A DNA stretch of 64,000 bases from Cryphonectria parasitica EP155 (lineage: Eukaryota > Ascomycota > Sordariomycetes > Diaporthales > Cryphonectriaceae). A program made the translations under genes and the position numbers. Under the pieces are notes generated by a model, which did no database searches, was not told the DNA's origin, and worked only from the letters and a program-made list of their open reading frames with translations. This document shows, piece by piece, positions 34,674 through 47,196 of the stretch. Each line of letters begins with the position of its first letter. The first letter of the stretch is position 1. Location: assembly GCF_011745365.1 (NCBI RefSeq), contig NW_024468915.1, positions 2,644,653 to 2,708,652 on the forward strand, written 5' to 3'.

Positions 34674-35602
34674 TTACCCTCCCTCTTCGGGAGCCGCCTC
34701 AGAAGGCTTGCGAGCTGCCTCGGCCAGCGTCTCCAGAGCGCTGACACCGCGCCGAAGCAGCGACATCAACTCCCCGCTCATAACAGGGGCAGGAGACGCG
34801 CCGACCACCGGCGCAGGAGCAGCGCCCACAGAGCGCACCAGCCGGAGGACACCCTGCAAGTCCTCGTCGGTCGGCTCCCGACCAAAGGAGCAGGCATTGT
34901 CCAGGGCCAAACCCGCCTCGTAAGGAAGCTATAGTGGCTTGTGAGCAGCGCGAAAGACAAGAGGGAGCAGGGGTAATACTACTCACGGGCTGGCAGGAGT
35001 GGTTGCCGCGAGCACACCGAAAACAACGGGCACCGGAGCCTATGACGAATCAATATGAGGATTTGTAAGGCAAGGAAACTGGCGCACCTGACTGGTCCCG
35101 GCACCGGACCTCAGGCTCCTGGATGCGGCGACGCACGCACCCCTGGCACCAGCCGGCGGGGGGACGCACCGCACCCGGTCCCTCGGGGACCTTCTTCCTC
35201 TTGACGGCCTAGCAACGTCAGCGCGGCGCTGTATACACGATATATATGAGTACTCACGGAGGCCGTGGGAGTGACGGGAGGCGGGGCCTCCGGGGCAGGA
35301 GTCTCGGGAGACTCGAGGGGGGGCGAGAGAGAGGGCGAGGGCGAGGGAGAGGCCCTCTTGCGCTTCTTGCTGGCGGGGGCCTTGCGGCCACCACGCCGAC
35401 CGCCGCGGCGGCCACGAGAGGGAGAGGACGCGGGAGCAGCGGGGGCGCCCGAGGGCAGAGGGTGGCGAGGAGGGGGCACCGCGTCAACAGCGCCGGAGGA
35501 GGCATTGCCAGCCTCCGAGGCCTCAGGGGCGATCTGACCCTCAGAGACCTCAGGGGCCGGCGCAGCCTCCCCAGACGCGTTGACAGCAGTAAAAGGAGAC
35601 AT
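34674..35602 (-). CDS. E5 antisense spliced gene: basic Cys-cluster protein
   Basis: On the strand opposite gag-pol, between the pol stop and the 3' LTR. Exons 35602-35258, 35208-35088, 35039-34987, 34928-34674; introns of 49, 48 and 58 bp, GT..AG, the first with a CTGAC branch-like site; phases 0, 1, 0 all fit and give 257 residues. Residues 1-115 are Ala/Pro/Ser-rich with a basic patch (SRGRRGGRRGGRK, SKKRKR) that looks like a nuclear localisation signal. Residues 136-171 hold six Cys as C-x2-C-x11-C-x9-C-x2-C-x6-C, probably a zinc finger, split over exons 2-3. Residues 174-257 look helical and end in EEGG. A non-random open frame with intron interruption is hard to get by chance, so I infer a real antisense gene. 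Function unknown: nucleic-acid binding or regulation of the element is plausible. Confidence 0.75.
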
Positions 35603-35654
35603 CTGCGACGAATCAGCTTCCACGCGATGCCTCAGAGGATAGGGATACACGTAC

Positions 35655-35663
35655 CGTGCTGTT

Positions 35664-35695
<32 letters not shown>

Positions 35696-35703
35696 TGTGG
35701 TGG
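35655..35703 (-). other. Probable upstream (5') exon of the antisense gene, CAG/CAA-rich
   Basis: Upstream of the antisense ATG, a 49-base CAG/CAA-repeat segment is bracketed by a pyrimidine-rich acceptor (CCCTTTCCTCAG before 35703) and a donor GTACGT at 35654; the 52 bp intron ends CAG at 35603. A further donor GTAAGT at 35936 may belong to a first exon near the 3' LTR. The phase does not keep a polyGln frame joined to the ATG exon, so this may be 5' UTR. Confidence 0.45.
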
Positions 35704-36078
35704 CTGAGGAAAGGGAAAAACAGAAAAGAGAGGGGGGTTCAGGCGCGAGGGCGAAATAGGGGGCAACAGTGCCCCACTAGCGCGCGCACCCCAGGCAACC
35801 CTGTTGTCTGGCCCTAGAAGCTATTCCGAGATCGCGGTAGCATGGATGACCGCGCCAAGCTGCGCAGTCTTCGTGACCACGCCGCGTCTGCGCTGCGCCA
35901 GCGCTGGGGCAACCTTCACGACATCACATGACTTACCGGCGGAGGAAAACTTGGCCCTCTAGGGCGAGGCACCCCAACAACAAGGACCAACTGACGAGAG
36001 GACTATTGACAAGTATGAAGGGACCTGTGGGTCTGCGTGGGAGCAGCTCGGGCGCGTAGTTCCTGGGGACAGGAACCT

Positions 36079-36091
36079 GGAAGAGGGAGGA
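36079..36091 (+). other. E5 polypurine tract
   Basis: GGAAGAGGGAGGA ends a few bases before the 3' LTR, the expected place of the plus-strand primer. Confidence 0.75.
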
Positions 36092-36094
36092 TTC

Positions 36095-36404
36095 TGTCAG
36101 GGCTTGTATGCGCACAAAGGAAATAGGTGGCCCTTGCGACCCCTGGTGGCGGTCCAGGGCTGCTGCGAGGGCTTCGCTCCGAAGCAGCGCTCTCGTACGA
36201 TGCCGCGTGGCCATCAGGCCATTGTCAGCCCATCTAGTCCAGGCCAATTGTGTACATAAGGGAAAGGGGAACAACAGGTCCAGCAGCGAAAAAGAGGAGG
36301 AGGGAGATAGGTTCAGTAGTCCCTTTGAATGGAAGCATCAACAGAGCGGCTTGGGAGCAGCTCACACCCCTTCACCTCACTTGTGTGCCCTTTTTACCCT
36401 GACA
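36095..36404 (+). repeat. E5 3' LTR
   Basis: 310 bp partner of 29110-29419, followed by CAGAG. Confidence 0.97.
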
Positions 36405-36409
36405 CAGAG

Positions 36410-39400
36410 CTGCATTCGAATTATTATCTAGCAGCATAGTTGGAATATTCTCAAAATCCCAATTCTAATTAGCTCTAGCATTTCTGAGCTAACTGTTTAG
36501 ATAGTACTTGCTTATATAAGCTAGTAGAATATTGCTAGATTTGTATATAGCAATATAAAATCCTTTTTCAGTTTTTATATCAAGCTAAGATAAAATATAA
36601 GCTAAAATTGCTATATTAACTAAGAGAAGAACTCATAAGCACTTCTATCTAGCTTTATATCTGAGCAAATCCTGCTTATTAAGAATATCAGAAGAGCTAA
36701 ATGAATAAGCTATTAATAGAATACAAAGACATTCTATTAAGAATACATCTTATTAGTTATACTAAGCATAATAATAAAAAGCAGCTATAGCATGCTACAA
36801 ACTAATATCTTAAGAAACTCCTGTATTTAAAAATCCAATCAGATTATAAATATTAAGAAGATATCTAAAAGAATTAGTACTAAAGATTGTAAGCAAGTAC
36901 AATTTGCAAGGAGATAATTCTGGGAAGTACTTCTTAATAAGTTCTGCTGCTAGATGATTTTCTTTATTTCTTAGACTGAAGTAGAGCGAATAACTCTTAA
37001 TTATTTCAGTTGAATATAGCGCTCTGGGAAAGATAGTTCGAAAGCAGTAAGTCTTGGTTATCCAGTTCTCTCAGCTATGCTGGATAGATAGGAATAGAGA
37101 GTACTTGAATTCAGCTATTGCTGCTAAGTTGAAAAGAAAGTGAAAAGAGAAGAACAGCTTTATTGAAAGATAAGCAATTGTAAGAAAGATTTGCAAAGAT
37201 ATAAAGTTAAGAAACTGAAAAGATATTAACTGAGAAAGAAAGATAGAGAAGAATACAGCTTCAGCTTAAGAATCTATTAAGGAAGATAATATTATATAAG
37301 CAAAGCAGTTAATAATTTGCTCTAATGTTAGTATATAGATTTGAAGTAGTATTAATAAGAAAGAAAAAGAATGTATATATGCTTAAGAAAAATAGTTGTA
37401 AAGAAATTAAAAGAGAAAGAAGAATAGCTAGCTGCAAGTATAAATAGAATAGCTAATTTATCTTATCTAGCAACTATTTAAATAATTTATTGCTTTCCAT
37501 TTGTTACAAAGCAAACAGCTTTACTCTTAATTAGATAAAAGCTATTTAGCAATAAACTGAATAGAAAGTATAATAACTCAGTTAGATATATTTATTATCT
37601 ATTACTATCTCATCAATCTTCAGCAAACTATTCAATAATCTCTTCTTCAGTTCATCTTGCTTTTCAATTCATTCTTTATATAATAACTTCTCCTTCTATT
37701 AATCTTCCCTTGCTTAGCTCTACAATATACTCAAGATATCTCGAATTATTATCGATGCTGTTTTCTCTTTGCAGATAAATACTGCTTCTTAAGAGATTAA
37801 TAAGATCTGAATCTAGTTTTCTTCTTCAATTCCTCCTTCTCAAAGCAGCAACTATTACTAGCTTAAGAATATTCATATTAACTTCCTTAATATTACAAAC
37901 TTTAATACTATTAAGAGAAATCTTAGCTTAATATATATTTCTTGAGATATTCAAAGCAATATTATATTTTGAAATAACTTATTATTAAGCTCTAGCTTTA
38001 CTGCTTATTTTGCAAAACTGAATAATAAGAATTCTATTAAACTGAATTCTATTATAATATATAAAGCTAGTTAGAAGCTCTTTAGCAAGTATCTTATCTG
38101 CATCTTCTTCTGCTCTAAGCAAGTAAATTCCCTTCTTATTCAGTTTTATAATTAGCATAATCTAGTTTCTTGCAATTACTGCTTCTATTAATATACTACT
38201 GCTTGCATGCTTATTCAGAAGCAGTAGATTAATATCAATTAGCTTTTCTTAGAATGCATCTTAATAAAGAGCTTCTTCAATAAGAAGTATAGCAACTGCA
38301 TTTATTATACAAAGTCTGAATATAATTATACTAAAAACTTCTTTTATATTAAAGAGTATAATATACAAATAAGATTTCTATTCTAATATTCTTAATTAGA
38401 TTTAAGTATATACTAATTATTATTCTTCTTGCAGTATTAGCATTCATTTTACTAATTCAGCTCTTAATATATAATCAAGATAGATTCTCAAATCAATTCT
38501 AATACTAACATTAAGCGTATTATTAAAGCTTAATATAAGCTTATACAGAATAAAGATATTATATATAATCAAATTAAATAAATTCCTCTTATACTAAGGA
38601 AATAGTATCTATAGAATATTATAAATCTTATAATTAATTATAGTTGCAATACTTAAAGAGATTACTGCTAACTTTATCTATATAGATTAGCAAGAAGAGT
38701 ATTGCTTCTTCTGCTTCTAAGAAGGAAGTATCTGAATCTGAATAAGCAGCTTTATAATCTATATCTTGCAGCAAGAATAAAAGCAAGAGCAAAGCTATAG
38801 TAGAATCTTATATCAAGAAATAAGCTAAGTTTGTTTAATTTCAAGATTCTTTCTCTATTTTTAATAATAATTCTTCAGCGAATAATACAAATAATATAGA
38901 TCTGAACAGAATAAGAAGAGAGCTATCAGATAATATTTATAAATATTCTGATAATAAGAATAATATATAAAAATAAGAAGTTTCCATAGATTGCAGTATT
39001 TCTTTAGTGCTCTGCATTTTTCATACATTATATTCCAATATATTACAATTTTTGAATAATAAAAATAGCTTCAGAGCTAATCAATATGCTCTATACTGAA
39101 TACTTTGAAATTTTTAGATAGGTTTACAGTATTCTGTAGCAAGTAGTAGCAAACAATACTTTATCTCTTCTTTCTTAGCAAAATATATAAGATGAAATAG
39201 AAAAGATGAAAAGAAAACGTATTTTGCAAACAAAAAGGAAATATGAATAGAAAGAAATCAACCTTTCCTATAAGCTAGAAACGCTGATTTAGTTGGAATT
39301 AGTATAAACATCCTACTTCTATCTGCTTTCTCCTGTTCTTGCTTCTTCTTCTCTACTGCTTATATAAAATATTCATTATTACTAACTCCATTTCCATTCT

Positions 39401-40100
39401 CAGCATCATTATCCGCTTTAGTTACTAGATTAATAGTTTCTGAATTAGAACTAGTTTAGCTAGATATAGAGTTGTACTCAATAATATCTGAAATTCAGAA
39501 TATAGCATTATCGCTTAAATCTGCTTTCTGAATTTCAAGAATATTATTATTTAGTTCCTCTTGCTAGAAAGCTCTTATTGAATCCAGCTTTTCTGCTAAT
39601 AATTAGCTAGATTGAAGCTTAATATTTTCTTCTCAGAGCATAAGCATCTCAGATTTTCAAATGCTATTCATATTTCATATAAACTTTTTGAAATTAATAG
39701 CTAAATATATGCTTTTTAATAGAACTCTATCTGTAGTCTTGAGCTTATAAGCATGTTTATCTAGAATCTAAGCAATCAGATATAAATTCTTTTACTTATA
39801 AGAGATTTTAGCATTATGCAAATAGCTTATTTTCCGAATATAATTATAAATAAGCACAAGATTTCCAATATTCAGTTGAGATTTTCATATTAGACTCTGC
39901 ATTTAATTTTTAGCTGCAATCTTTTAATAATATATCTAAACAGCTTCAATTGCTTTCTATATATCATCTTCCTTAGCTGCAATTATTCTTAACTGCATTT
40001 CAAATGCTTTCTGAGAGAATTGGTTTTCGATTTATATAAGAACTCTTTATATTAGGATTTCAGTTTCAATTGAAATAAGCAGCTCTCAACTGAAAATCAA
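36410..40100. other. E3 internal DNA, AT-rich, no recognisable product
   Basis: Very AT-rich, dense in TAA/TAG in all frames. Between the E5 insertion and the E3 integrase remnant. Presumably the 3' part of E3 or a further unrecognised insertion. Confidence 0.4.
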
Positions 40101-42850
40101 ATAGAAGGAGCTATATTCATATAACTAGCAGATTGTAATTCTTTTAGCAAAGAGTATAAATCTTAAGTACTGCTTCCATCTTCAGAGTTAAGTATTAGCT
40201 AGCTTAGCAAGAGTATTTGCTAAGAAAAAATGATTAGCTTCTACTTATTCTTGAGTATAGAAATTATAACTAAAGATCTGAATAAGCAGAATCCTAAGAG
40301 CTCTGATGATCTTAGCTATCTCAGCTTTGTTTTCTAATTCTTCATTAATAGTAATTTTGAAAAAGCATTCGAATATAAGAATAATCTCTTTCAAAATAAA
40401 CTTTCTTATTTCTGCAGCTATAGCTTTCTTAAGAGATCTTATAAGCATATAGCTAGTTAGATTATAGCAAGCCTTTATAAAATATCTATAATCGCTATTC
40501 TCAGCTATATATTGAATATTAATACTGATTCTTATAAAGAATTAACTTGGAAGGATTGGAATCACTCCTTTCTTTCACATCTTTAGATCAAACTTTGCAT
40601 ACTTCTCGCAATCCGAGATAGTATTAGCTACATCTATTCAGAAATCTTTCCAATAGTAAAGTTGCTTGATACAAGCTACTATAGAGTCTCAATCTCAATA
40701 TCCAAACTTAGCATAACATTCTCTAATAATTTAGTAACAAAGATCAGAATTATCTACTACTTATTAGCATAAAAGTTTTATATTAGTGCAGCGCTACAGA
40801 GCTTAATTAAATACTTGATACTTTAATATCTCTACTATAAAGTTCTTGCAATTTCTCTTGAAGAGTTTTAATAGAATAATCCTATAATATAAGAACTCTG
40901 CATACTATTTCAACTATTCCATCTACTAAAGAATTGAATTTAGCAGTAATACTAAGTTAGCTCTATTTAAATTTATATTATTAAGCTAAGTATTATATCA
41001 GTTCTTAACATTGCTATCTTTATTTTTCTTAAATAGCATTGAGTATGAAGATTGAGAAAGAGCATTAGCTACAGAATTCTTTAATCCGGGAATATATTTG
41101 ATAATAAAATCAAATATCTTGATTACTGCTATTCATCTATTCAGAAGAGCACTGAATATATTATTTATTCCTTTATTGAATTAATCTACTAGAATGCAAG
41201 CATCGGTTTCCAGAATAAAATAGCAACTATAGAAATATTACTAAAGAGACTATAGAGCATAAAGAACAGTATAATACTCTCTCTTAGTAGCATTATATTT
41301 CTATACTGCAACTATTCAGATTCTGCTAACGAAATATGCTAGCTTTCGTTTATTCTCTACTATCTGCATTAGTACAGCTTTTCTAGCTTAATAAGCTTGC
41401 ATTTATTATAAGAACAATCTTTCCAGCATTAATGCTATAATCAATTAAAATAATAACTGAATAAGATATAAGTATTCAAATAAGTATAGCAATAGCTTCT
41501 TTCTATTCCTTTTTCTATTTCTATACAATATCTTTCTTGAGAAGATTATAGAATAATCAAGCAATAATTGCAAAGTTCTAAATCCAAGCTGCATAATAAA
41601 TAACTAATCCAATGAAAGAGCAAATATTTTTAATATTCTTACATTCTATCCAAGCTAGAAGCTTTTCCATCTTTCTATTCTAAGGTTATTATCTGCTAGA
41701 ACTAATAATATAACTAATTATATCAACTTTTACTTAGCATTATTCTAACTTGAATACTGAGATTGTAGCTCCAGCTAGCTCTATATTTATAAGAATCTTA
41801 TTAAGATTTCTGATATGCTTAGCAATATATCTATGCACTTCGGAAAAGCTCGGAATCTCTTCATTCTTATAGATTATTGTAAGACTATAAACAGAAATAT
41901 TATTAAGAAAAAGCTAGCATATATAAGAAATAAGATTATATAGAAGTTTAATCATTATCTTTATAAACTAAGCAACAGAGTTAGTAGCACTTTAAAATAA
42001 AGTATATATTCTGAATAAGCTTAAAAGCATTGAAAAGATTATTATATCTCTGCTGTTAGAATGTAGTTATACTTAGTTATATTTGGAAAAGAAGTTGAGC
42101 AGTAAAAGAATCTTGCATATAGCGAACTTCTCCAAGAATTCATCTGAAGCAAGCAGCATGAAAGCATTCTTGAAGCTATGCTTATTATACTTTTGAGCAT
42201 TATTAATCAAATATAAGCTATTATTCTTTTTGATAATCAGAAACTAATTATTTCTATATAATGTATAGCTTTTCTTAATAATCTTCCGTTTGATATATTA
42301 TTTCAGAAGCTCTATTAATTTTAGCTTAAGAGCATTAGAGATTGAAATATGCCTTACTTAAAAGATCTTATAGAATATAGTTCTGATTTCTTATAAGAAA
42401 GCTACTTTCTCAATAATCTTTCCAATCTTAGTAAAATTCTATGCAAGAGCTTTAATCCTATTTCTTAATATATATTTGAATATTTTTTTCTCAGCTTTAG
42501 AAAATCCTTTATAGTTTTTTTCTTGCATAGCAGCTCATTAATCAGATCTCAGATGCTAATCAGAATTCAGATTGCTGAACTTGGATTCAATTTACTTATT
42601 ATACTTGGTAAGCTTTGTAAATCGTTGAGCTTATCTTATCTTCTTAATCTTAGCAAGCTTTCACTCAATCATCCCTTCCAGTACTGAACTATCAGGCTAG
42701 GAATCATTAATTAGCTTAATCTTCTTGTTTTTAAGCTTGTAAAGAGTATTGATTAAGCTTAAAATATCTTTTCTTTCCTTTTCTATACAACGTAGCTAGC
42801 ATGAATAGTGCTAGCTGCTATGCATTCTATACAAGCAAGACTCTTGAATC
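40101..42850 (-). pseudogene. E3 pol remnant: RT, RNase H, integrase
   Basis: Read on the minus strand with stops ignored: RT at about 42300-41820 (AQKYNKHSF.., LASDEFLEKFA, ..GATNS-like block, then FLNNISVYS where catalytic Asp pairs became Asn-Asn), RNase H near 41330-41095 (LETDA), and the integrase zinc-binding region near 40750-40560 (QLYYWKDF.., DCEKYAKFDLKM). A Ty3/Gypsy pol, different from families A and E5. Destroyed by RIP. Confidence 0.7.
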
Positions 42851-42900
42851 GCTTCTTTCTTATTTATTATAAAGCAATTCTTCTTCAACTTCCTTTCTAT

Positions 42901-43219
42901 TGAACCAGAACTAGGGCGCCGTCGCCCTCGAAAGAAAAAGGGACAAACAGCTGCCGAAGCAATGGGCAAGGGCTCATGCAACCCAAGCGTGCCTGTACAG
43001 ATGAGGACAGCAAACTAAGGCCACACGGGCACAAGAACAGGGTGAAAAACCTGTCTTAGACCTGTCCAAAGGGTTCAAAATTGAAAAGAAGAGAAAGAAT
43101 GCTTCATTGTTGCTTATAGCTAAAGAATTTGAAAAGTGGGTGGTATCCTTTATATGTATGAGGACCCTTGACCCACTGTACTCCACGTCCCACGGACTAC
43201 CACCCTGGCCACCACAACA
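42901..43219 (-). repeat. Solo LTR of family B
   Basis: 319 bp copy of the E3 LTR, flanked by CTAT at 42897-42900 and 43220-43223. It is visibly more GC-rich and less mutated than either E3 LTR. It lies inside E3, so it is probably a later insertion that lost its internal part by LTR recombination. Confidence 0.8.
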
Positions 43220-43223
43220 CTAT

Positions 43224-46200
43224 CAGTTCTATTATTAATTTGTTTACAACAGCTGCAATATCTTATTCAGATATAGATATTACAGCTATATCTCTCTCCT
43301 TCAATAATATCCACTCTGGAATAACTTCTCTGCTGATAGCTCTGCATTTCTCAGAATAGCTGCTAGCATTTAGTTTTTTAATATAGTTTTGTATAAATCC
43401 TTCTCTTCAAGAAGTTTCTAATCGCTGATTATAGTAACTAGTTATACTTCTCCAAAAGCGAAGCTTGTACAGAGAAATCTGAGAATGAAGTAATTAAAGA
43501 AAAGCTTAGTCTGCATTACAAACAGCATTCCTAATAGCATAGAATGATTTAGTAATATCAATCTATTGTTAATAATATAGAATATTATCTATTTAGAAAA
43601 GCTGTTACAGAAAATATCGATTTTAAGAATTCTAATAAGTATTATATCTAATTCATTATATATATATGAGATAATATTTAATATTAGTATATAAGATAAG
43701 CGCATGCTTGAATATAAAGAGAAAGCTACTAAGCTTATTTCAGCATCTGTATTCAGCATTGCTTATACAGATTCATTCTCTTTACTTCTCAGCTGCAGAG
43801 GAATATATGCTACTAAAGCAATGCTTCTATCTCGAATACTGCTGAAAGCAGTTATGAAAGCTATTATAAAAGGAAATAAGAATTTGTTGAAAGCTTGAAT
43901 CATATTAATAGTAAGCTTGATATAGCTAGATTTAGCAATAAGAGATAAAGCTTGAATTGCAAATAATTGAGCTAGTTTCAAAAGATACTTAGTAATATTC
44001 CAAGTATTAATAATCTAACTATTAATAAGCTCTTTAAGCTGGGAAAGCATCGAGATTCTGAGTTTATGCTGCAATGAATTGGCTGATTTAGCAATATTTA
44101 CCTTATGCAGATTCAAGCTAGTTTAATTATTAAAATTAATAACTTTTCAAGCTTTAGAGCTAACTTCTTGAAGACTGTAAATCAGATAAGCTTTCTATTC
44201 TGATAATATAACTATTATCTCCTAGCTTGAAATCTTTAATAAGTAATCTAGAAACTAATTTAGAAGCTTATTACTAATAGCTTGAACTATTAGCTCTCTA
44301 TTCAGACTATTGAATTGCTTATTAAATTTCTTTAATTCAATATTTCTGAAATATATAGAAATCTTAATAGTTCTTATACTTGCATCTCCTCCAACCTTAT
44401 CATTATTATATTCAGCTTTTCCAATACAGCACTTCTTTGCTTCACTTGCATTTATCTAAGCTTAAACAAGCTCAATATCTACAGCATTAATACTAAGAAG
44501 CTTTGATAGATATAGTTCAGCTTGAGCTGAAATAAGATATAACTTCCTCACTTAAATCTCACTAGCATTGCTAAGAATCTCAATATTATTAATTCTATAC
44601 TAATTATTATATCTGAGAATAGGATTAATCTCTTCCTATAATATCTTATTCTTAGCTATTTTAGAATCTTCATACTATTTCTTATTCTCTTAAATCAAGC
44701 TAATATATTAAGAGATCCAAGAATTCTTAATATCTTTCAGCTGCTAATTCTTATAGAAACCAAGAATCAGATAGATTATACTGCCTTTGGAATTATCTCG
44801 AGTAGATATAATCTAGCTATATAATACTAGTTTTAACTTAGAATTCAGAAATTCCAAATAATTATTAAGATGCTACTCTGGCTTTATTAATACTAGAGCA
44901 TAGCAAATGCTACAGTTTATAACAGTACGGAGTTTCATATACTTATAAGCTTTATAGAACTTCGATCTATAGCTGTAGCATCTGTATAGAGTTCTATTCT
45001 TCTTCAGGATTTTATTAATCTTTGCTTATCATACTTCAGAATACTGCTCTCTCTCGTTCTCCGGATTTGTATAGATAATATTCATCTGTAAGAAATTTGC
45101 ATTTTCCTAGAAAGAATTTCTTGCAGAAACAGTTTAGGAATGCTTAATTAGTTATAAGATTTTCTGTAGAGCTTTGATTTGATTATACAAAATATCCTAT
45201 ATCTATCTGAAAGCATTAGTTTGTAGCTTTAAGGATTTTACTATTGCAATTTAATTAATGTAGAATTGCTTTATTATTAAAGCTAATTAGTTGTATTCTT
45301 AATTGCTCTTTTAAGCAGATTTAGCTTTTAAGATCTGCTTAATTAGTTTAAGCTAAGCTTGCTAATTATGAATTAATTATTAAAGCAGTTGATAGTATAA
45401 TAGCTCTACTGCTTATTTCAACGGATTTATTAGTTAATTAGAAGTATTATATATCAGATGTAGAATAGGAATAAGCTGTATCTGATCAAGAACTAGCTGA
45501 GATAAAGATATAGAAGAATCTTGGAATTAAGCCTGTTGATAAAATTAAAAGTTAGTAGTATTAAAAGCAAGTTAGTTTTAAATCTCCTTCTGAAGTGCTT
45601 TATAATGAATCTTCAACAGCTTTTCCATAAGATAAGGCTACTTCTTATTGCTGATGCTTTCAGCAGTAACATTATAGTTAGCTCGGAGATGCTTAATTCA
45701 GATTGAAGAAAGCTTTATTCATGCTTCTGCTACAGATTAACTATCTCTAATCTTAAAATAAATAAGAGCATTATTATAATTCATAATGAATAATTAGAAA
45801 TTAGCAGCATTAGTAATGAAATAGTTATTAATAATATTCAGATGCTTCTGCTTAGGAATATATGCTTGAAGATAGTTTCAAGAGTAATAAGCAATCAATA
45901 ATTGCTTCTTCTATTCATTCCAAGTTTTAGCGCTTGTAATAAATCTCTTTACTTCTTTAGCAATGATTGTATCTATACAGAAGCTTTTTATAAAGTTAAA
46001 TACTTAAGTATTATTAATTCCTTTAATCTAATGCTATCAGTTGAATTGCTTCAGCTACAAGGAGACTTTTATATAAGCAAATAATATTAATCTACTATTA
46101 GCAAGCTTACTGTAAAAGAAGAATCTGAAGTTCTAACTATAGTGATTGTTAGCTAAGTAGTTAGCTGAACTGAGTATCTGATTGAAAGAGCTTTTAGATG

Positions 46201-47196
46201 TAGAAGCTATTTTCTCTCTTGATTATTGCTTCCTCCAATATTTCTTTGCTTTTCTAATTCAAGATTCTTGAATTGAGAGTATTATAGCTAAAATGCTTTC
46301 TGTATTCTGCAGAAAACAATATTGTAAAAGTTGAAAGGATTCAGATGCTTGAAAGAGGTTCAATCTGTAAGTAAAGCATATATAAGGTTTATCTTATAAT
46401 AAATAATAAGAAATTAAATTAGCTATTCTATACTATATTAAGATTTTCTTTATTAATAGTTCTGCTAATTAATAGAAGTATTTCTAATTAGATATAAAAT
46501 ATTAATTAAAATTTAATATTGGATAATATTATTATAATTCTTAATCTTTATTTCTTATATATATTAACAGTTTCTCATCTTTATCTTTCTATATTCTTTG
46601 CTTTTAGAATAATGCAATTAGCAAGCTTTTAATCTAAAGAATTAATGTAGCTAGATATATTCAGATAGAGCATACTAATCGAATTATTGCAAGAAGTATA
46701 AATCTTATTAATTATGCTATTTTTCTCTATAGAATACTATTTACTAAAAGCATTCTATTCTATAATTTAATTATAAACCCATATCTAATATGATTAAACT
46801 TTTCGCTATAGCTTGTACAGATCTAAGCTATATCAGCTTCTGTATAGAATTGTTAATTGATATGAGAAATGTTGGAAAAAGAAATTCATTTCTTCATAAT
46901 ATTAGCTTGCAGGCTCAATATATCGTTTATCAGCTTACAACCAGAACTCATACCACTCCTCCTCTATTCACTCATCTTCCTTCTACAAAAGATCTCAGGC
47001 ATAATCCAGAGTCTAGATATAATATATAGCTTATTATATAAGCATAATAGATAAAGGAAATAAAAGAGCTTAGCAGAGAAAAAGAGTATGCCTATTCATA
47101 GAATAAACTTGCTGCTCTTACTAATCCTTACGAACTATAATGCAAACAGCTCTGAGCTATCAGCCTGAACAGCTAAGTTCATACTTACTGCATTAT
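43224..47196 (-). pseudogene. E3 gag-side remnant
   Basis: AT-rich, minus-strand translation around 45100-44750 yields a coherent broken protein (LYRCYSYRSKFYKAYKYMK, YLEFLNSKLKL) that I take to be the gag side of E3 by position next to the 5' LTR. No intact motif remains. Confidence 0.4.

Larger units (their letters stand above)
29110..36404 (+). mobile_element. E5: intact, RIP-free Ty3/Gypsy chromovirus
   Basis: 7,295 bp with identical 310 bp LTRs (TGTCAGGG..CCCTGACA) and a perfect 5 bp target-site duplication CAGAG at 29105-29109 and 36405-36409. GC-rich with open reading frames, in sharp contrast to the AT-rich decayed DNA on both sides. Order: 5' LTR, leader, gag, in-frame UGA, protease-RT-RNase H-integrase-chromodomain, a 1.6 kb interval holding an antisense spliced gene, polypurine tract, 3' LTR. 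Identical LTRs mean a recent insertion, later than the RIP that destroyed E3. Probably mobile in principle; transcription is not shown. Confidence 0.97.

Noticed and set aside
35246..35707. Plus-strand Gly/Arg-rich frame of 153 codons
   Set aside because: It is the complement of the antisense exons; low complexity, and the minus strand has the in-phase introns.
36410..47000. AT-rich stretch as mitochondrial DNA insertion or centromere
   Set aside because: Minus-strand Gypsy pol motifs and LTR boundaries explain much of it as RIPed retrotransposon; no mitochondrial gene was recognised. A centromeric role cannot be tested from sequence.
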